A stretch of DNA of 64,000 bases from Trichinella spiralis (taxonomy: Eukaryota > Nematoda > Enoplea > Trichinellida > Trichinellidae), in the NCBI GenBank assembly GCA_000181795.3, contig CM012953.1:265504-329503 (forward strand), written 5' to 3'. Positions 1 to 13,449 of the stretch are shown piece after piece. Below the pieces are notes generated by a model that was not told where the DNA came from, searched no databases, and saw only the letters and a program-made list of their open reading frames with translations. Position numbers and translations under genes: made by a program. Positions within the stretch are counted from its first letter, which is position 1, and every line of letters starts with the position of its first letter.

Positions 1-701
1 GGAATGTTCTCCATGTTCGAGAAAAAAAAACGATCCATCCGATCTGTCAAGTCGTAAATGGTCGATTGAAGCCGGTGATATTGTTTGTTGTTGTGCTTTT
101 TGCTTGTTGTTGTTGTTGTTGAAAAAGAAAAATTTTCTACTATTCGATCCAATTAGCATGAGAGAATTGTTTGCTTGTTTATCTTTAATTAACAGTGTTG
201 ATTCGTTGTGTACTGCCTAGCAGAGGTACTGTAATTGTTTGATTTTTCTCTCCAATTCGAAGAAAGAAGAGCAGAAAAAATTTCCTTGACCAAAAGCGAG
301 CTCATTTGTCAAGGTAGTTGGTTGTATTTGATTTTTCGACAGCTTCATTTTGGCATGTTGTTTATTGAAATTGACACGCGGGCGTTGATTGCTATATTTT
401 GCCGCCGGTGGAGAAGTTGGCTTGCACGTTTCCAGTGATCAAAAATTGTCAGTTGAATTTATCGACGCCGACCTAATTGTTCCAATGCGCATCGCCGCTT
501 TACCTTTCACGTTTGACATGTTTTCCTGTTTGTGATTTGAAAACGAGTACTTTGGAAATTGTATATAGCAAGAACGACCGATGTCGATTTAATAATTGTA
601 TTTATTTGAAAATTAAAATTTCCATTTTTAAGTGGACGATTTGATTTTTTCTTCTCTCTACCATTGCTGAAGACATTTGAAACGAATAAATCCAAAGAAA
701 A
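1..701. other. 5' flank of PGM2 gene, no gene seen
   Basis: AT-rich sequence with short chance ORFs only. It should contain the promoter and 5' untranslated region of the downstream phosphoglucomutase gene, but I see no convincing core promoter motif or splice-leader acceptor that I could fix. Confidence 0.4.
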
Positions 702-3239
702 ATGTCAACCGTTTACAGTGGTGATGAAACGTTGGATATTTTGCTTGAACGATGGTTGAAATGGGATAAGGTAAATGATGATGAATAATTTTTTTATTCT
801 CACAATTATATTGCTGATGATGATTTTATGATCTGTGTACAATGTAATTTTTGATTCCAACTGTTTCTAGAATGATCTTCAAATTTTCCTCTTCTTCACG
901 TATTTATTCTATGTTTGGCTTTTATATATTGTTATTTTAAGAATCAACAAACCCGAGCTGAAGTTCTCAGAATGATCCAAATGAAAGAATTTGACAAATT
1001 GCGTACTTGCATGGTAGGACGACTTGGTTTTGGAACAGCGGGTGAATTTGTTTGTTGATTTGTATTTTTCTTTTCAAATAAATTTCATCTTTTTTTAATC
1101 AAATGTCGGTTGATAAATTCACATCTCCGCTGTGATACTTCTTCAATTGTATCAATCAACTAGAGGAGATTTATTATAATTTCAATTTACTTTTGTGGAA
1201 TAATTTGAAAAATACATTTCAGGCATACGTGGCGAGATGGGAGCTGGATTTCGTCGTTTGAACGATTTAGTTATAATACAAATTGCTCAAGGCTTGTGCT
1301 CGTATATGTTGAAAGTGAATAATAATAATAATAAAGTGACAAAACAACTCTCCGTAGTGATCGGTTGTGATGCACGGCACAACAGTCGCAGGTGAATATT
1401 TTGTAAAAAAAAAATAATTCATATCGAGCAGTAATAATTGTAGTTTGAAATTGTTCAGTTGAAAATGACAATTTTCAATGATGAATATAATTTTATAGCG
1501 TTGAATTTTGTCAATTGTTTTCTTTCAGATTTGCCAACTTGTCGGCAAATGTGTTCAATCGAAAAGGTATTCAAGTGTATTATTTTTCGAATATTGTTCC
1601 AACGCCTCTGGTGGTGAGTGTTTGTCGTTTTGGTGCTAATAAAATTATATCACAATTTGTCAATTTTCACGTTTAGTCCTACGCTGTGATGAAGTACAAC
1701 GCCGATGCTGGTGTTATGGTAACGGCGTCGCACAATCCCAAAAATGACAACGGATATAAAGTGTGAATTTTTTGTTTTAAAAAATTTTCATTTCTAATAT
1801 ATGCAAATAAATGTATGTATTTTTTTAATCGAATCGCAAACTGAAGGTTTATTGGAACAACGCTGCTCAGGTATTCAATTTGTTCAAATTGTATTTTTGT
1901 TTTTTTTGCCATTTTTGAAATTTGTCGACTGTCGTAGATCATTTCACCTGTTGATGAGAACATTTTGAAATGCATCGATGAAAATTTGGAACCTTGGCGA
2001 GGTTGTTGGGATGCCGACGACGACGATTTGGGCCAACGTTCCAACTGTACGGATATTTTGCAAGAATGTTGGTCCGCCTATTTGGAAGAGGCGATGCGTT
2101 TCCGTTCTCCAACTGATCTGAAGTGAGTGAAGAAGGTTTTTTTTTTCACGACATCTTCTTCTTCTTCTTCTTCCTTTTTTTTCCCCAATATGCACAATAA
2201 TCTTGTGATCGACATTCAGAGATGGTAATTTCAATTGTAACTTGAAGTTCACTTATTCGGCTTTTCACGGTGTTGGCTCCTACTATTGTCCGTATCTTTT
2301 GCAAAAATTCGGCGTGCCCCAAGCAAATATCGTCATGGTCGAAGAACAAGCCGAGCCGGACCCGGATTTTCCAACAGTACCATTTCCAAATCCAGAAGAA
2401 GGTGCTTCAGTTTTGGTATTGAAATTTTTTCCTTGAGAAAATAAATACATCCATCCAATGGGAAAAAGTTTTTTTATTCGTGTTTTTTTGCCTGTTTTTC
2501 AGCAACTTTCAATACAGACCGCCGAACGTAACAATAGTTCTTTGATTTTCGCTACTGATCCAGATGCGGATCGTTTTCAACTGGCTGAACAACAAGCCGA
2601 GTAAAAGCATGCAAATTTCTATTCAATCAATTCAAATTGATATCAAATTTTCCAGCAAAAAATGGTACATATTTACTGGCAACGAAATGGGAGCATTGCT
2701 CAGTTGGTGGATGTATTACAACAGTACAAATATATACAAATCCGTTTCCAGTGAGACAGACCATTGTTGTTGTTGTTTACTGCTGCTTAATTGTGAAAAT
2801 ATTTTTTAAGAGGAAAATATGTACATAATTAATAGTGTGGTATCGTCGAAATTTGCTCGCACGTTGGCCGACAAAGAAGGAATCAAATATGAAGAAACGC
2901 TGACCGGCTTCAAGTGGATGGCCAATCGTGCTTCGGAGTTGAACCAACAAGGCAAGGTGGTTCTTCTAGCTTGGGAAGAGTCGATCGGCTTTATGCCGGG
3001 CGTGGCATTGGATAAAGATGGTGTCATGACGGCGGCAATTTTTGCCGACTATGCTTCTCATTTGTACAGCAAAGGGATGAATTTCCTCGACAAGCTGCAC
3101 CAACTCTATGCCAGGTTATATGTTGCATTTATGCATTTAAAATAATTTTCTCTTTCTCTTGTCAATGTGAAATTTCTGTTTTATTACATTTGCTGCATTC
3201 GATGTAGTATAATTGAAACAATTAAATTAGAACAAGTTG

Positions 3240-3277
<38 letters not shown>

Positions 3278-4364
3278 CCGTGTAAATTAGATTAATTGCA
3301 CCAATTGATAGAAACAAGCGAATTTTGATTGAAATTTGCAATTTTAATGAAAATCATTTTGACGGAAAAGTCAAATTGTGCACGATTCTGATTTCATTTC
3401 ATTCATTGATTTTTATCAGTTAAAACTTGTCGGTATAATTAGAAAAATTGACAAAGATAATTTTGATGACAATTTATAAAATTGTCCACAATAAGGTGGG
3501 ACAAGCAGAATAATTTTTTCCTTTTTTTTGGAAATTATTATTACCAATTTTATTCTTTTTTCTACTTTCAGCTATGGACTTCATTTGAATTTCAATTCTT
3601 ATTTAATTTGCCCGGATCCAAGTCGGATGAAACAATTGTTCGACGATTTGCGCAATTTTACCGGCAATTCAGATGTAAGCTATATATATATATTTATTTA
3701 TTTATTTATATTTTTTTTTCTTTTTCTTTGCTATAAGTGAAAATATTCATTACAGTATCCTACCCTTTGTGGAAAGTACAAAATCAAGCATGTGCGTGAT
3801 CTTTGCATTGGCTATGACAACAGCTTGCCCGGAAACAAGCCAGTACGTGCAGTTGATGGTTTTCTTTTGTCTCTCTCAATTTTTCAAATTTATTATTCAT
3901 CTCTCGTGGCATTGGCACAATAAACGTGTATATGCTGTATTGTTGTTTTGCAGATATTACCTTGGGGTCCGTCGAATTTCATGATCACATTCTCTTTGGA
4001 AAACGGTTGCATATTTACAATTCGAGGCAGTGGTACGGAACCGAAAATCAAATATTACATAGAAATTGTACAAAAGCCAACTGAAAGGTATACATTTCAT
4101 TTCACTATTCAATTGACTGTGTGTGTGTGTGTGCGCGTGTGATTTATAAACAGAATTATATGAGCAATTAATTAATTTCAGTTTTGAAAGAAAATTTAAT
4201 TTTACTATTATCTTCTGATGATGGAATGATTTTCATTTGCAAAATCAATTTATTTTTTTTATAGCAATATGGACGACGCAAAACAGCTAATGGAATATCT
4301 GAAAAGTGTCATTGTCAGTGATTTCTTTCGACCGCAAAAGTACAATCTCCTGTTGAGAAAATGA
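702..4364 (+). CDS. PGM2: phosphoglucomutase-2 type (alpha-D-phosphohexomutase), 15 exons
   Basis: Cytosolic enzyme that interconverts glucose-1-phosphate and glucose-6-phosphate; in the PGM2 subfamily it also acts on pentose (ribose or deoxyribose) phosphates. Exons: 702-770, 942-1041, 1223-1391, 1529-1613, 1677-1760, 1847-1870, 1938-2122, 2220-2415, 2503-2600, 2656-2723, 2811-3114, 3572-3674, 3756-3842, 3954-4087, 4265-4364. They sum to 1806 nt, 601 residues, close to the usual PGM2 length of about 610. All introns are GT-AG. Visible motifs: active-site phosphoserine loop [13 protein letters not shown] (Ser159), metal loop DPDADR (323-328), sugar-binding EES (415-417) and phosphate-binding RGSGTEPK (548-555). 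No catalytic residue is missing. The ATG at 702 is the first in the open exon and has an A-rich context. The gene is convergent with the fucosyltransferase, 339 bp apart. Family assignment is firm; pentose versus hexose preference is inferred from family only. Confidence 0.95.
3241..3277 (+). repeat. AAT microsatellite in PGM2 intron
   Basis: A run of about twelve AAT trinucleotides lies in the 457-nt intron between exons 11 and 12, the largest intron of the gene. Shorter AAT runs occur at about 1318-1332 (coding for an Asn stretch in exon 3) and at about 43285-43303. Confidence 0.85.
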
Positions 4365-4703
4365 TGAAATAGAGTTTTTTGCAATATTATTTTTATTTTT
4401 CACAATATTAATTTTTTTCTTTGAAAATTTCACCTCTTGTACACGTTGGAATGGAAAGATGGGTAAGAATTATTTTTTAGGTAAAATTGAAATTCAATGA
4501 AAACATTTTTACATACATACATTCAATATTGTTCCATTTGAAACATTTGAATGAACAAAATTACAAGTATTTACTTACCGCTTTGTGGAAAAAGTTTTGC
4601 ATTGCATTTGGCAATTGATAGTCCATTGATTGAGAATGAACAGTGAAAAAACATAGCGTGTCAATCAATAATTTGAATATCGAAGTAGGGAAAGTGTCTC
4701 TGG

Positions 4704-6027
4704 TCAGGAAAGTTTGAGATGTTTTGTCACGTAATGGCTTATACATTCCCCTCGGTCGAGGTACCATTTGGAGATGTTCTGAGCCGCTTCACTCGGTATA
4801 ATATGGCCCATACTTTGGTCGGCTTGCAGTCGTCCGCAGAGTTGGCAGAATGCCATGTGAAAGCCGTCCGGAAATGATACGGATTCGTAGGTTTCTTTCC
4901 ATTTGAAATATTTGATGTAGAGGTCGTCGTTTTGATCCAACAGTTTCAAATAGTCGGCCAACTGGGCCGGGCTGTCGAAATCGTCGACCGCGATGAACGA
5001 ATCCGGCGGGATGTGAGTTTCGTAAATTTTCCGATTGAACACAATCGGAACCATATACCGATCCATGCGGTTGAATATCTTCTCGGTTACCCAGTCCTTG
5101 CAGACGCTATTTTCGAAGGCGATGTAAAATTTGTAACGAGAAGCGATCATCTTTTCGCACTGGCAATCTTTGGGGCAGCTGCTTTCTTTCAGACAGTGTC
5201 GGGTTCCACATTTGCCGTAGACGTGGATGTCGATGTGCTTTTGCAGCTCGGCCATGTAAAGCTCGCGCTGACTTGGCGTGCTGCAATAGCTGACCAAACA
5301 GGCGGCTAGATCTGTTTTCGACTTGGTGATCATTTTCAAATGGTCGTCGGATAATTTTATCGGAACGTCTCTCTTTTTCAAATAGCCGAACGGTGAAAAA
5401 ATATCCGAATCTCGACGATACGACATCGTCAACGTGTAATAATTCAAATTGTTCTTCCAGAACACCTTGTCCGAGACGTGGTGGGGACTTTCCATGAGAA
5501 AAAATACATAATGCTGATTCGGTTGCCGGTGCCGAGGCGGCATGTTGTGGAAATTTATTGTTCTGTCGTAATGTACCACAGCGGCGCTTTGTTTCACCAA
5601 CGATCGGTCGTAGTGGATTCGGCAGTTCAGCTGGGGACATTTGGAAAGAAATTCGTCCGTTATGTAAGCGTCCGAATAATTTTCCCACATCAAGATCAAC
5701 AGCGGCTTCTGCACTGTCGCACCCTGTTCTGAATGGTTGTAATTGTTATTGATGATGTAGTCGGTGAACGTGGGAAAATGGTCCACCATGCGTGTGTGCA
5801 TCACTTCGAGCAAGCTTAGCAGGTGCCGCTTTTCGGAAGCGTATTCGTAAAACAGGAAAGCTGTGCTGATCAATACGATCAGCAAACATACGGCAACGGC
5901 TCTGAATTACAAAGTTTACACTGATGCAAATTTATTGTCCAAATCAAATTTGACTTAAATTAACTTTGCCATACTACCTGTATTTAGTGGAACAGTATGG
6001 TGTAAAAAGGGGCGTCATCGGTTTCAT
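4704..6027 (-). CDS. alpha-1,3-fucosyltransferase, GT10 family, Golgi type II membrane protein
   Basis: Transfers fucose from GDP-fucose to N-acetylglucosamine in glycan chains in the Golgi lumen; the exact linkage cannot be read from sequence. Two exons, 6027-5978 and 5901-4704, joined by a 76-nt GT-AG intron, give 415 residues, normal for the family. A short cytoplasmic tail of about 17 residues is followed by one hydrophobic anchor (about 18-36), then a luminal stem and catalytic region. GT10 signatures present: an ESP motif followed by MSYRRDSDI, and the GDP-fucose-binding motif with FENS (279-282) and TEK (289-291). Several cysteines cluster ahead of that motif (GTRHCLKESSCPKDCQCE), as in invertebrate FucT-C type enzymes. 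An intron-less reading would start at a non-ATG codon; adding the first exon supplies the ATG at 6027 and completes the membrane anchor. The enzyme looks intact. Confidence 0.93.
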
Positions 6028-9000
6028 TTTTCAAACAGCCGACTGCAAAATATGAATGTAACAAAATGTTCTTTTTTCAAAATCAATTGAAAAATTCAAA
6101 TGACTTTTAAAATTAAAATTTGCTTGAATTTTATCGCTTCAAATCGAATTAAGAAAGAATGTGAATTGCTTTTTTCATGAAATGCAACCAATCATCACAC
6201 ACACACACAACCTTGTTTCACTAAAGCTCTCATATTATTGTACACATGTACGAATATTTTTTGTGCATTCGTTTAGGTTTATATTTTTATTAATTTCTCT
6301 CTTCAACATCTTCTTGAATAGAATTACTGAAAAGCTGAACAAACCGGTGTTCCATGAACCACTTCTCAGTACCCTGTCATATATAAAACACAAATTTCCA
6401 TATATATGGATGTGTATGTTTGTTTATGTGGCAAAGTTTTAATTTATGAATTGAAAAAAGAGAAACATTTGATTCATTCATAAATTGTTTCAAATAAATG
6501 TGCAATTTTATACTTTAAAATTAAACAAAAATTACACATTCACCAAAGCAATTATTACTAGTTGTTTTTGCAATTAAATGTTTTGCAAAACCATTTTATT
6601 TGTGTTATTTATTATTCGCATCATTACATATTTAGCATATTGCATTTATAATGCAATTCGATTTGATATGGAAAACATATTCGTTGAATAAGCAGTAAAA
6701 TCACGCTCATAGATAAGTTTTATAAATATAAAATTAAACAAATCATTATTACCATGTAAGCGGTTAGTCATTAGTCATGGGCTATAAAATGAAAACTACA
6801 GCGAAAATTTATAATTGCTGAGGAGGAAGGAAAGCAATTGTCTAATTTAAAGTAAATATGCAATCACGTGTTGCTCTTCATTGTGTTTAAGCTTTGAAAA
6901 GCTGACTTTTATAATTCACATTATTATAGAAAAAAGATCAATCAGTTCATTAACAGATGGTCATATATTTTATTTTTGACAGATTACAAAATTATTATCA
7001 TCATCATTATTATTATGTGACATTTTCGTTTAATTTTTTAAATTATTACATACATTTATTTGACAAAGTATTTATTTATGCGATACTAGTTATGGTGATT
7101 GTGAAAATTTAAATTTCAAGTGAAGTAAAATAATGAGATATTTATAATTACTATAAAATTCAACAACCTATAAAAAACTTCATCATCATTCAAATGGCAG
7201 TGCAATTTCAACAAATCATATTTTTCAAGATGAAATATCATCTGGATGACAAAAAACAAATATTTATATGCCAAACAATTTGTTTTTTTCTTTATTTTAA
7301 TAAAATTGTTTAAAAAATGCATTATATATATATAGTAATATTTATTTATCACACATTTTATTTATTTAATTTGGTTAAAGCTAAAATGAATTACTCAAAA
7401 GTTTGCATTTTGCATAGCTTTTGCAAGATCTACAGAAAGAAACAGAGAAAATAGAAACTTACCGATAAACGCACACTTGTTATTAGTATTAGTATTATCT
7501 GTAGGATTTTGCTTGTTCCTTTAGTTCCAAATTTGCACGAGTAGCAATAATTGCAAATTACTCTTCAGCCCTTACTCTCAAGTATTGTGCAAACAGAGAA
7601 ATGCATCAAAAGTTATTTGTTTAGTCACAATCATTGTACATTTTTCTCAATATACTTGCTGAAATGTAAAATATTAAATGGACTTTATTGAACAACGTTC
7701 AAATTATCCTCATAATAACTGTTGTCTAGATGAGCCTCACTTTGACTTTGTATTGCTAAAAAATAAAAAATCTGATGTTGGTATAATCAATCTATTGATT
7801 TGTCATATGCATGATAATTGTAATTAAAAAAAAACTATGTGCTCAAATAAGTGACGTCAGTTGTGCAAATATGTATCTTTGGTGCGCTGCTATAAGTTGC
7901 AAGTAAAATATCATCGATGACGTAAAAAGTAAACAGTTGTTTAAGAAATAACAGTTTATTGCTGAAATGAGTCGTTTCACTGAAAAATTTTGGAACATTT
8001 TTAATTTTAATGTAATTTCAAAATTCACTAATAGCTGAATTTTATTGTTATTTTTGTTGATATTTCAAATAAAAACATGAACTGCTTTATCTTTCTTATC
8101 ATGTCTGCCAATAATTAATATCTACACAATATGAATTATCTTGTTTTATTTTTTTCACAAATTTATCACGATAACGTTATCTTAAACGCGACATCTACTT
8201 CATCTTAAATTTAATATTATTAGAAAATATGATTGAAAATTTTGGAATGAAGTTTTCACTGTTAATGCTTGGCAATAACTGTGACGATGACTAAAGGGCA
8301 CACAGTCATAAATGCATATCATTATTTACATTATTTTTACATTTACACAACATATTTAAAACATCATTTTTTTCAACTTATTACAGTAACCATACTATGC
8401 ATTTCGTGATGTTTAATTAAATGGACTGTTTTAATTTTACTTTATTGGGCTGTGTTGAAGATTGTCATTGCTATGACGCTATTTGTTTTATTAAAATATC
8501 ATACCATACAATACTAAGAATATGCAGATATCAGTGAGGAAAATCAGCGGGATACAAATGGGTGAATAAACTGTGGTATTAAAGTTTAAGAGAACATGTC
8601 GCCCGCATTCTGCTTGAAGAGGATTAAACCGACTAAACGAATGCTTTATTGATAAATACAACATGCAGTATTAAAATGTAACACATTTGTAGGCACGTGA
8701 TCATGTATTACTCTATCAGGTGATCAGAAACTGCAAAACCCTTCGGTCTGCTTTTATACTTTAGACTTTTACCATTGCTCCATCTATACATGCATTGCTC
8801 AATGTAGAATAAATAATGTAATCTTTCCACTTTTTAAGTTGGATGTGCCACCTGAATGTTACTGCGCATTGTCCGCACACTTATTTTTCATCACATTAGC
8901 AACTATTTGATCAACAGAGGCGCTTGTGCCACGCAACTGATAGATCAGCTGATTTATATATTTAAGCCAATGTGCAATGTTCTTATTTGAAATTGGTTTG

Positions 9001-9272
9001 AGCATTGTGTGTGTTGTGTTTATTTAAAATGCCGTATATTAACTCAAGTAACTCAAGCTGATCTTGCAGTTACTCCTCTGTTATTTTTTAATAATGGAAT
9101 TACTAAGCTATAAATAATTATAAATTTCTAAATATAGGTTTAACTTGTTTCATCATAACAAAGCTACTCATAAAACACATAATGTTTATTATAAAATTAT
9201 ACGGTATTGTTTATTTTTATTTAATACAGTAAATTAAGAAATTTTTTAAGCAACTGATTATTTCTTCACACT
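6028..9272. other. AT-rich intergenic spacer
   Basis: About 3.2 kb of AT-rich DNA without an ORF that shows protein-like composition or splice continuity. It contains a short CA run near 6196. No RNA gene was recognised. Confidence 0.5.
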
Positions 9273-10322
9273 TTAACTTTCCATTGATTTTACCCATTCA
9301 TCATAAGTAACACCAGCATACTTCTTGATCATTTGTAAATTTTTATAAGCATCAGAAAATAAGATTGGACTCTGAAAGTCAGATACGTCTAATGCATCGT
9401 ACGCATATCCGTAAAATGTCCATAACTGCCTCTGCACAGTGCGACAAATTAAAGGTGACATTATCTGAAAATGAAATTTAAATAAGATTGAAATTTGTGT
9501 AAATTAATCAAGTAGTTAATTTAAATAAGTAATAAAGAATAAAATTATAAATTTTCATTAAAATCATAATTACGCTAGCTAATTCTAGTGACAGCAATTT
9601 TTCAATGGGATCAGGAACTGGTGGTTCTGCCTGAAATAATTGAAGTTCTTTTAAATTTGAAAACTAAACGCACTGCTTTACATACAACTTGACGGCTGTA
9701 TCCAAGCGTTTCTGCTATTTCACCATCGATCGCTAACATTTCAGCACACATATAGTTTTCATAATCATCAGTAATTTCATCACATCCGTTAGGATATAGC
9801 ATCTGCACGTCTCTTACTGCCATTAAAGCAGAAGTGGAAATTACCCCAATCACACACTGATGGCTGTTTGGCAAAGGAACTTCTGGTAAACAGAGAGGTT
9901 GAACATTCGTGTCATAAACCATTGGTTTAACCGTTTTTAAAATTCCAAATGGATTTTTATCAACTGGAAATTCAATAATACGTTGTGCTCTGGCATCCAA
10001 TGCGGTTTGGGCATCATCACCAAATGGATCCCTAGCTGCATATCCAACCAAATAGCCTTCTTCCGGACTAAATGTGCAACAAGTGATTAAATAAATAAAA
10101 AATCTCAAAAAAACTAACTCTTCAGCAATGCAAGGTAATGAAGTGACCACAGTATCACTAAAATTTTGATGTTTTCCAGGAACAATCACTCCTTGGCAAG
10201 CAATCCCCATGACCGTTTCAGTACCTTTTACCATGGGCTTGTAAACAACTACAAGGCTTGAAAATATATCCTGCCCACATTCTGAGCTTACCTTAAAAAT
10301 GAATTCAACATTATAAAATCCA
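9273..10322 (-). CDS. unrecognised protein-coding gene, 3' part, at least four exons
   Basis: I do not recognise the family. Four exons fit one frame: 10322-10119, 10067-9686, 9630-9574 and 9464-9273 (TAA stop), about 277 residues. Introns of 51, 55 and 109 nt are GT-AG. The acceptor at 10322 follows a modest pyrimidine stretch, and no convincing first exon was found upstream, so the N-terminus is missing from this model. If the gene instead begins at 10234, the first Met is inside the exon. The product is soluble-looking, rich in charged and aromatic residues, with several cysteines, an acidic Ala-rich stretch (DPFGDDAQTALDARAQ) and an aromatic C-terminal segment (QLWTFYGYAYDALDV). No transmembrane segment remains once the 51-nt intron is removed; a reading through that intron would create a false hydrophobic segment. 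It may be a lineage-restricted gene or a 3' duplicate fragment. Confidence 0.6.
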
Positions 10323-12554
10323 CTTATTTTTCAGAGTAAAGGTTTTAAAGATAAAATAAAGTAATTTTAAATTTTCCTTTTGAAACAAAAATAAAAACAG
10401 CAGTGCATTTGTTTTGAAGCTACAACAATGGGTTAAATAGCAGTCAATTTGCAACTTGAAGATGAATTATGCTAGACACGAATTTTAATGTATGAAGTTT
10501 CAATATTCGAAAATCATTCTTTAATTGTACATAAATGTTAATATCTATAAAGCTTTGCGTGCATTTAGCATTAATATTATTTACTTGCACTTTTTACTGT
10601 AATTTGTTTGAAACCTTTTTACATCGCACTTCTGCTATAAGACGTTTGACTTTTGAAGTTAAACTATACTTACACAATTTATACTGCTCAACAAAATAAT
10701 AATGATAAATTGCTTCATAATTCAAAATCACTGATTACAATTTTGAGGTTTTTTTATAATATTATTAATTTAATATGCCTGCTGTCGTTGCTGCTTCACT
10801 AATATATATAATCCAGTGATCATTATTTGATCGCCACGCTGAGGGGGCTACATACATAAGTTTCTTCAATTATACATTATATGTTTATACAACGTTGTTG
10901 TTTTTAATACAAAATTTTAAAATTTTTCATAGAATTGTATGCATACAGTTGATATCGTTGATTTTATTGATACACTGAGCAGTGATATTGCTGCCCACGT
11001 AAACTCATGTATGTTTATCTTATTATTACTTGCAAACATTTTATATAATTACACAACATTTTAAATATTGCACATAATATATTTGCTAAAAGCATTTATG
11101 ATATATTGCTCATAATAAATCATCATCTCTAGCTTTGTTTTCTCTGTTTGGCGTTGCCTGAAATTCAGTAAAATAAATAATAATGTTTTTTTAAAGTATG
11201 CTTAATACACCCTTTATAAAGTATGAAATAATTTTTGTGTATCGATTATTTTTCATATTATAATCTTTGGTATAAATTATTACATGACAAGAATTATTTA
11301 TTTATACTGTGGCATAAAAGAACATAACAGAAGAAGTGACTTTCATATCAGCTAAAGTTAGCATACTAACATGTACTAATACTAGTCTAATATAATCCTG
11401 AAGATTATCCAAATCCTGAAATTATGGCCACCTGAAAGCAAATGTTAGCAAATGTGCGAACCTGATAGCTGTGAACAATAATTGCATTTTTAAATTCGAT
11501 TAATTTGATTTAAATAACACATGTTATTTTTAAATTAAAAATTTTCTGTATGAAATTTGCATTTTCTTTCTACCAAAATGTTTGTTCAAAACATGTTTTT
11601 CTTTTAAAGATAAAAAAGTTTTTTCTGAATAGTATACAGATTAATAAAGAAGCTTTTGTTTTAAACGTCAGTGCACGTTTAACGTGCACTGACGTGCAGA
11701 TTCACTTTACTTGTTTATAAAATAAAATATTTCACTATTTACAAGGAAGCATGCCACAATTTTTCAAAATATGATTGTTATTATTTGAAATGTTTTTTGA
11801 TAATTTCTTTTAAATCGTTTAAAAACGGCTTTTGATATTATGAATTTAAAAGATTTTCTTATGTCAGGAATATTTTCAATAATAAGTTATTGCTACGTTC
11901 CGTACATTTGTATGAGTGGTTTATGTTATGCATACTGAAAGTAACATGCATTATCATGTTTAAATTGTAACCGCTGTTAAAGTTTGAAGACAGAAATATA
12001 TATATATGACATTATTTGAATACAAGCATGCTCATAGCTTGTAATTATGTTTTCAACTAATTTCAACATAGAAAACCATTAACAATCATTTATAACTTGT
12101 TGCATTTTATTAAGTTTTAGAAATAAATTATAAGTTTTGCAATAAAAGAGGTAATTATTTGTAAATTTCAGGATTTTCTACTGATCAGGTTTGATATTCA
12201 TAGTTGGATTCATGCCTTTTTAAAGAGAGAAAATGTTCACTGACTAACTAACTGCTCCAAAGAAAAGTGATTCCGCTTCTGGTCATATTTACCCCTTTCG
12301 TAGCAAAATTTTTATTTTTGCTCAAATAACTTTTTGGCTTAGAAAGTAAATTATATAATCAGATGATCGTGAAATTGGAATTTCTTATTATATCATTATT
12401 GCCAATTTTAAACATGTTGTCATATAGCAACAACAGCCCTTAAGGGTTATGAAATGTTTTATTTTGAAGTCAGTATACAATACTACTAGTTGTAAAAATA
12501 TTGCAGACTAGCTATTATGATGATTTATGAAATATTCATGATATAACTTAAAAC
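10323..12554. other. AT-rich spacer upstream of unknown gene
   Basis: No further exon could be linked with confidence to the gene at 9273-10322. Apart from the near-perfect palindrome at 11665-11695 I see nothing specific. Confidence 0.4.
11665..11695. repeat. 31-bp near-perfect palindrome
   Basis: Arms ACGTCAGTGCACGTT and AACGTGCACTGACGT are exact reverse complements separated by a single T. The segment is much richer in G and C than its AT-rich surroundings. It could form a hairpin or cruciform or be a symmetric protein-binding site. Confidence 0.9.
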
Positions 12555-13080
12555 AGCCCTGTTGTTGTGTCAAACAGAGATGGATGTCACATTTAACATG
12601 TTTTCGACGTACTCCGGATGTTTTTTGGCAAAGGAAACATCGATTTTTCACTGTAAGACTTCTGGACGATGGTCAACGTGATTGAATCAGACGGCTGTGC
12701 TTGGCAGTGATCTTCTCTGGCGCCTTTTGCTGATTTCCATTTGTGATGGCAGTAGTTTGTGACCACGGCCGCTTCTCTAATTATTTTCTTTTATAAGGAA
12801 ATCTGATATTTCAAGTGTGATTTATAGCAAATCTTTATGATTGCCACCGGCTGATTTGTTCACACTTAGATCTCCTCTACATGTCAGCCATCCTTTCATC
12901 ACAGCGACACTGATGGTCCAAAAAACAATCTTTTATACCAGGTTCTACTTCAGTAATCGAGTCTGTAAAATGCTCTAGCATGCCGGGCAAATCCAACTAT
13001 TTTTGTATTCTTTTACAATGGGCAGATATCAAACGTCCACTATTACCTTCTCCTTCTTATTCCACCTATTCATTCTGCAC
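12555..13080 (-). mobile_element. decayed piggyBac transposase, 3' end (relic 1)
   Basis: Reading the minus strand in shifting frames gives the transposase C-terminal pattern. A segment near 12880-12960 reads FWTISVAVMKGWL, comparable with FFWIISTAMTDAWQLY in relic 3. A segment near 12575-12670 reads RCFLCQKTSG then KCDIHLCL, the cysteine-rich end typical of PGBD2/3-type proteins. Several frameshifts and stops make it non-functional. No terminal repeats were identified with confidence. Confidence 0.6.
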
Positions 13081-13449
13081 ACCGATTGCTTGCTAACATA
13101 AGTGGAAGAAATATCGATATTACATTCAAAATATGAAATTTTATACCAATCTAGTGACAACTGCTTCTTGAACATAAAGTGAAGATTCATGTTGTGTAAA
13201 CATATTGTGTAAATACATACATATTATGTAAATTGTTTTCATGATGATAGCTGGGATTTAATCCATAAATTTCATCTTCTGCTACAATAGGAACTGCATT
13301 GTGTTAATATTTTTCAAATAAGGTAAATATTAAAATATGTTTCAAAATATGACATACTTTTTGCAACATTACGTTGATTGTTCATTAAATGTAAGCACTC
13401 CAATCCAATTGAAATGTAAATAAATTTAGAAGTGATGACCACGATCAAT

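Noticed and set aside
4932-5752. Plus-strand ORFs opposite the fucosyltransferase
   Set aside because: No domain, and explained by codon bias of the real minus-strand gene.
10072-10118. A hydrophobic segment inside the unknown gene read as a transmembrane helix
   Set aside because: It is the translation of a 51-nt GT-AG intron (10118-10068) that happens to lack a stop; removing it keeps the frame.
12425-12460. CCCTTAAGGGTTAT as a piggyBac end
   Set aside because: The orientation does not fit the neighbouring relic and the match is too short.
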